From: Punica granatum
Taxonomy: Eukaryota; Streptophyta; Magnoliopsida; Myrtales; Lythraceae
Reading direction: 5' to 3'
Assembly (NCBI RefSeq): GCF_007655135.1
Contig: NW_022204332.1
Coordinates: 1 to 64,000, forward strand
DNA: 64,000 nt
In this document: positions 63,240-64,000 of the stretch, piece after piece
Position numbering within the stretch: position 1 is the first letter of the stretch
Layout: the number at the start of each line of letters is the position of its first letter
Translations under genes and position numbers: made by a program
The notes under the pieces: generated by a model
Database searches by the model: none
What the model saw: only the letters and a program-made list of their open reading frames with translations
Told to the model about the DNA's origin: nothing

Positions 63240-64000
63240 AGGCCTATATATAGTCCATCTCAATGTACAAGAAAGAGAACTAGATATTTCAGAAACAACT
63301 ATTGATGAATGATACTTTGAGTTTGCTATAACTCTTTGTTTTCGGCATATCGTTAGGGTTTAGCCGTGTTCTATTCCCTTCGAGTCTAAATTCAGATTTA
63401 GGCGCTAGAAATCGTGATCCGCGCTGCGTCAATGAGGCGGAGGATTTTCAAGTCAAATCTGTATCAACAAGCCCAACCCAAAGAAGCATATCTTGGATAT
63501 ATTAAGGAAATATTCTCGTGATATGGATGGGGAAGATGAGATGTCTTGATCCATAGACTGAGAATATTATTATCTTAATTGGTAATATATTAATTTAGAC
63601 ATAAATATTTTTAGAATTATATATGACTAGCAATTTTATTCGAGTCAAGAGTCTAAAGTTTCCAATTTTGGAATAATTACTTATTTTGTTTAGGAAGTTA
63701 CATGGTAACGGCCTAGATTCTAATTTCCTATTTTAGTTTCTTCGTTTTCTTAGGCCTATATATAGTCCATCTCAATGTACAAGAAGAGGAGAACTAGATA
63801 TTTCAGAAACAACTATTGATGAATGATACTTTGAGTTTGCTATAACTCTTTGTTTTCGGCATATCGTTAGGGTTTAGCCGTGTTCTATTCCCTTCGAGTC
63901 TAAATTCAGATTTAGGCGCTAGAAATCGTGATCCGCGCTGCGTCAATGAGGCGGAGGATTTTCAAGTCAAATCTGTATCAACAGCCCAAGCCCAAAGAAG

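Larger units (their letters stand above)
1..64000. repeat. Tandem satellite array, ~515 bp unit, 124 landmark copies, all head to tail
   Basis: Every ~515 bp the same sequence recurs in the same orientation with no foreign sequence between copies. Positions of the A of AGGCC/AGGGC before the TATA box, copies 1-124: 355, 871, 1389, 1903, 2426, 2941, 3459, 3970, 4484, 4996, 5509, 6024, 6542, 7056, 7573, 8087, 8603, 9117, 9634, 10151, 10670, 11186, 11699, 12215, 12729, 13249, 13769, 14284, 14799, 15320, 15834, 16345, 16859, 17378, 17895, 18410, 18926, 19443, 19958, 20472, 20991, 21510, 22028, 22547, 23066, 23584, 24101, 24621, 25139, 25658, 26174, 26691, 27204, 27720, 28239, 28756, 29273, 29788, 30303, 30821, 31340, 31852, 32362, 32880, 33396, 33912, 34430, 34940, 35454, 35969, 36485, 37000, 37515, 38023, 38535, 39048, 39561, 40079, 40590, 41106, 41623, 42140, 42658, 43169, 43680, 44193, 44706, 45213, 45728, 46245, 46754, 47270, 47785, 48303, 48819, 49331, 49848, 50362, 50876, 51391, 51902, 52421, 52932, 53446, 53963, 54479, 54994, 55502, 56020, 56538, 57054, 57571, 58085, 58600, 59109, 59623, 60140, 60656, 61174, 61688, 62207, 62727, 63240, 63752. 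Positions 1-354 and 63,752-64,000 are partial units. Counts were made by eye. Confidence 0.98.
31340..64000. repeat. Zone C: increasingly uniform TTCGTTTT / CAGATTTAGG / TTAGTTCGAG units
   Basis: Copies 61-124. CTTCGTTTTC before the TATA box becomes the rule. It is near-invariant after copy 84 except at copies 88-90, 95, 103, 106 and 117 (TTAGTTTT) and a few with deletions (107, 112). CAGATTTAGG is nearly fixed, TTTTAGTTCGAG largely replaces TTTTATTTCGAG from about 36 kb, and GAGAGAAC replaces GAGGGAAC. Local uniformity of this sort is what recent amplification or gene conversion would give. No gene is present. Confidence 0.75.

Noticed and set aside
1..64000. CRISPR array
   Set aside because: Repeats are ~515 bp with no unique spacers between them. 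There are no short direct repeats at 60-80 bp spacing and no cas genes.
1..64000. Ribosomal DNA spacer repeats
   Set aside because: No 18S, 5.8S, 25S or 5S sequence is present. The TATA region is followed by GTCCATCTC, not by the G-rich start typical of plant RNA polymerase I promoters.
1..64000. Intact LTR retrotransposon or nested elements
   Set aside because: No reverse transcriptase, integrase, protease or gag domain, no primer-binding site and no polypurine tract between units. Only a resemblance of the promoter part to LTRs remains.
1..64000. tRNA genes or other structured RNA genes
   Set aside because: No cloverleaf, A-box/B-box pair or other known RNA signature was seen in the consensus unit or its variants.

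Overview
The whole 64 kb window is one uninterrupted tandem array of a single satellite DNA family, with no gene, RNA gene or inserted mobile element that I can support. Using one landmark present in every copy (the AGGCC or AGGGC just before a TATATATA box), I count 124 copies between positions 355 and 63,752. That gives 123 complete intervals of 507-523 bp, mean 515.4 bp. All copies lie head to tail in the same orientation. Both window edges fall inside a unit, so the array continues on both sides.

The sequence suggests a nuclear chromosome of a eukaryote, most likely a flowering plant. The reasons are the array's size and uniformity, the AT-rich 5'-flank-like sequence resembling plant LTRs, and an eleven-base plant-telomere-type motif (TTAGGGTTTAG) in each unit. 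Species and chromosomal location (centromere, pericentromere, subtelomere) cannot be read from the window.

Each unit looks like a promoter plus leader. In order it has a CCAAT dyad, a TAACGG Myb-type core, a pyrimidine-rich stretch, a TATA box flanked by overlapping palindromes, a variable GA-rich tract, a telobox, a CpG-dense core, a roughly 60-codon stretch that is often open in one frame, a 9-bp inverted repeat and an AT-rich block. I infer that the family may derive from an LTR or LTR/leader of a retrotransposon, but no homology search was possible.

Layout: about 1-12.2 kb is dominated by units with TTCATTTT before the TATA box. About 12.2-31.3 kb is a mosaic richer in TTAGTTTT units, with a block-restricted AGCCCCTAAGAAG variant (10.9-26.4 kb). 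About 31.3-64 kb is increasingly uniform, dominated by TTCGTTTT, CAGATTTAGG and TTAGTTCGAG units. At 37.5-43.2 kb two unit types alternate, a probable dimeric higher-order repeat of about 1.03 kb. Scattered through all zones are substitution-rich relic units that match each other tens of kilobases apart better than they match their neighbours.

A technical point matters for any user. The near-identical units carry many single-base indels, often at homopolymers, while many substitution-rich units are full length (517-520 bp). This pattern fits incomplete consensus polishing of indistinguishable repeats, so part of the indel variation may be assembly error rather than biology.
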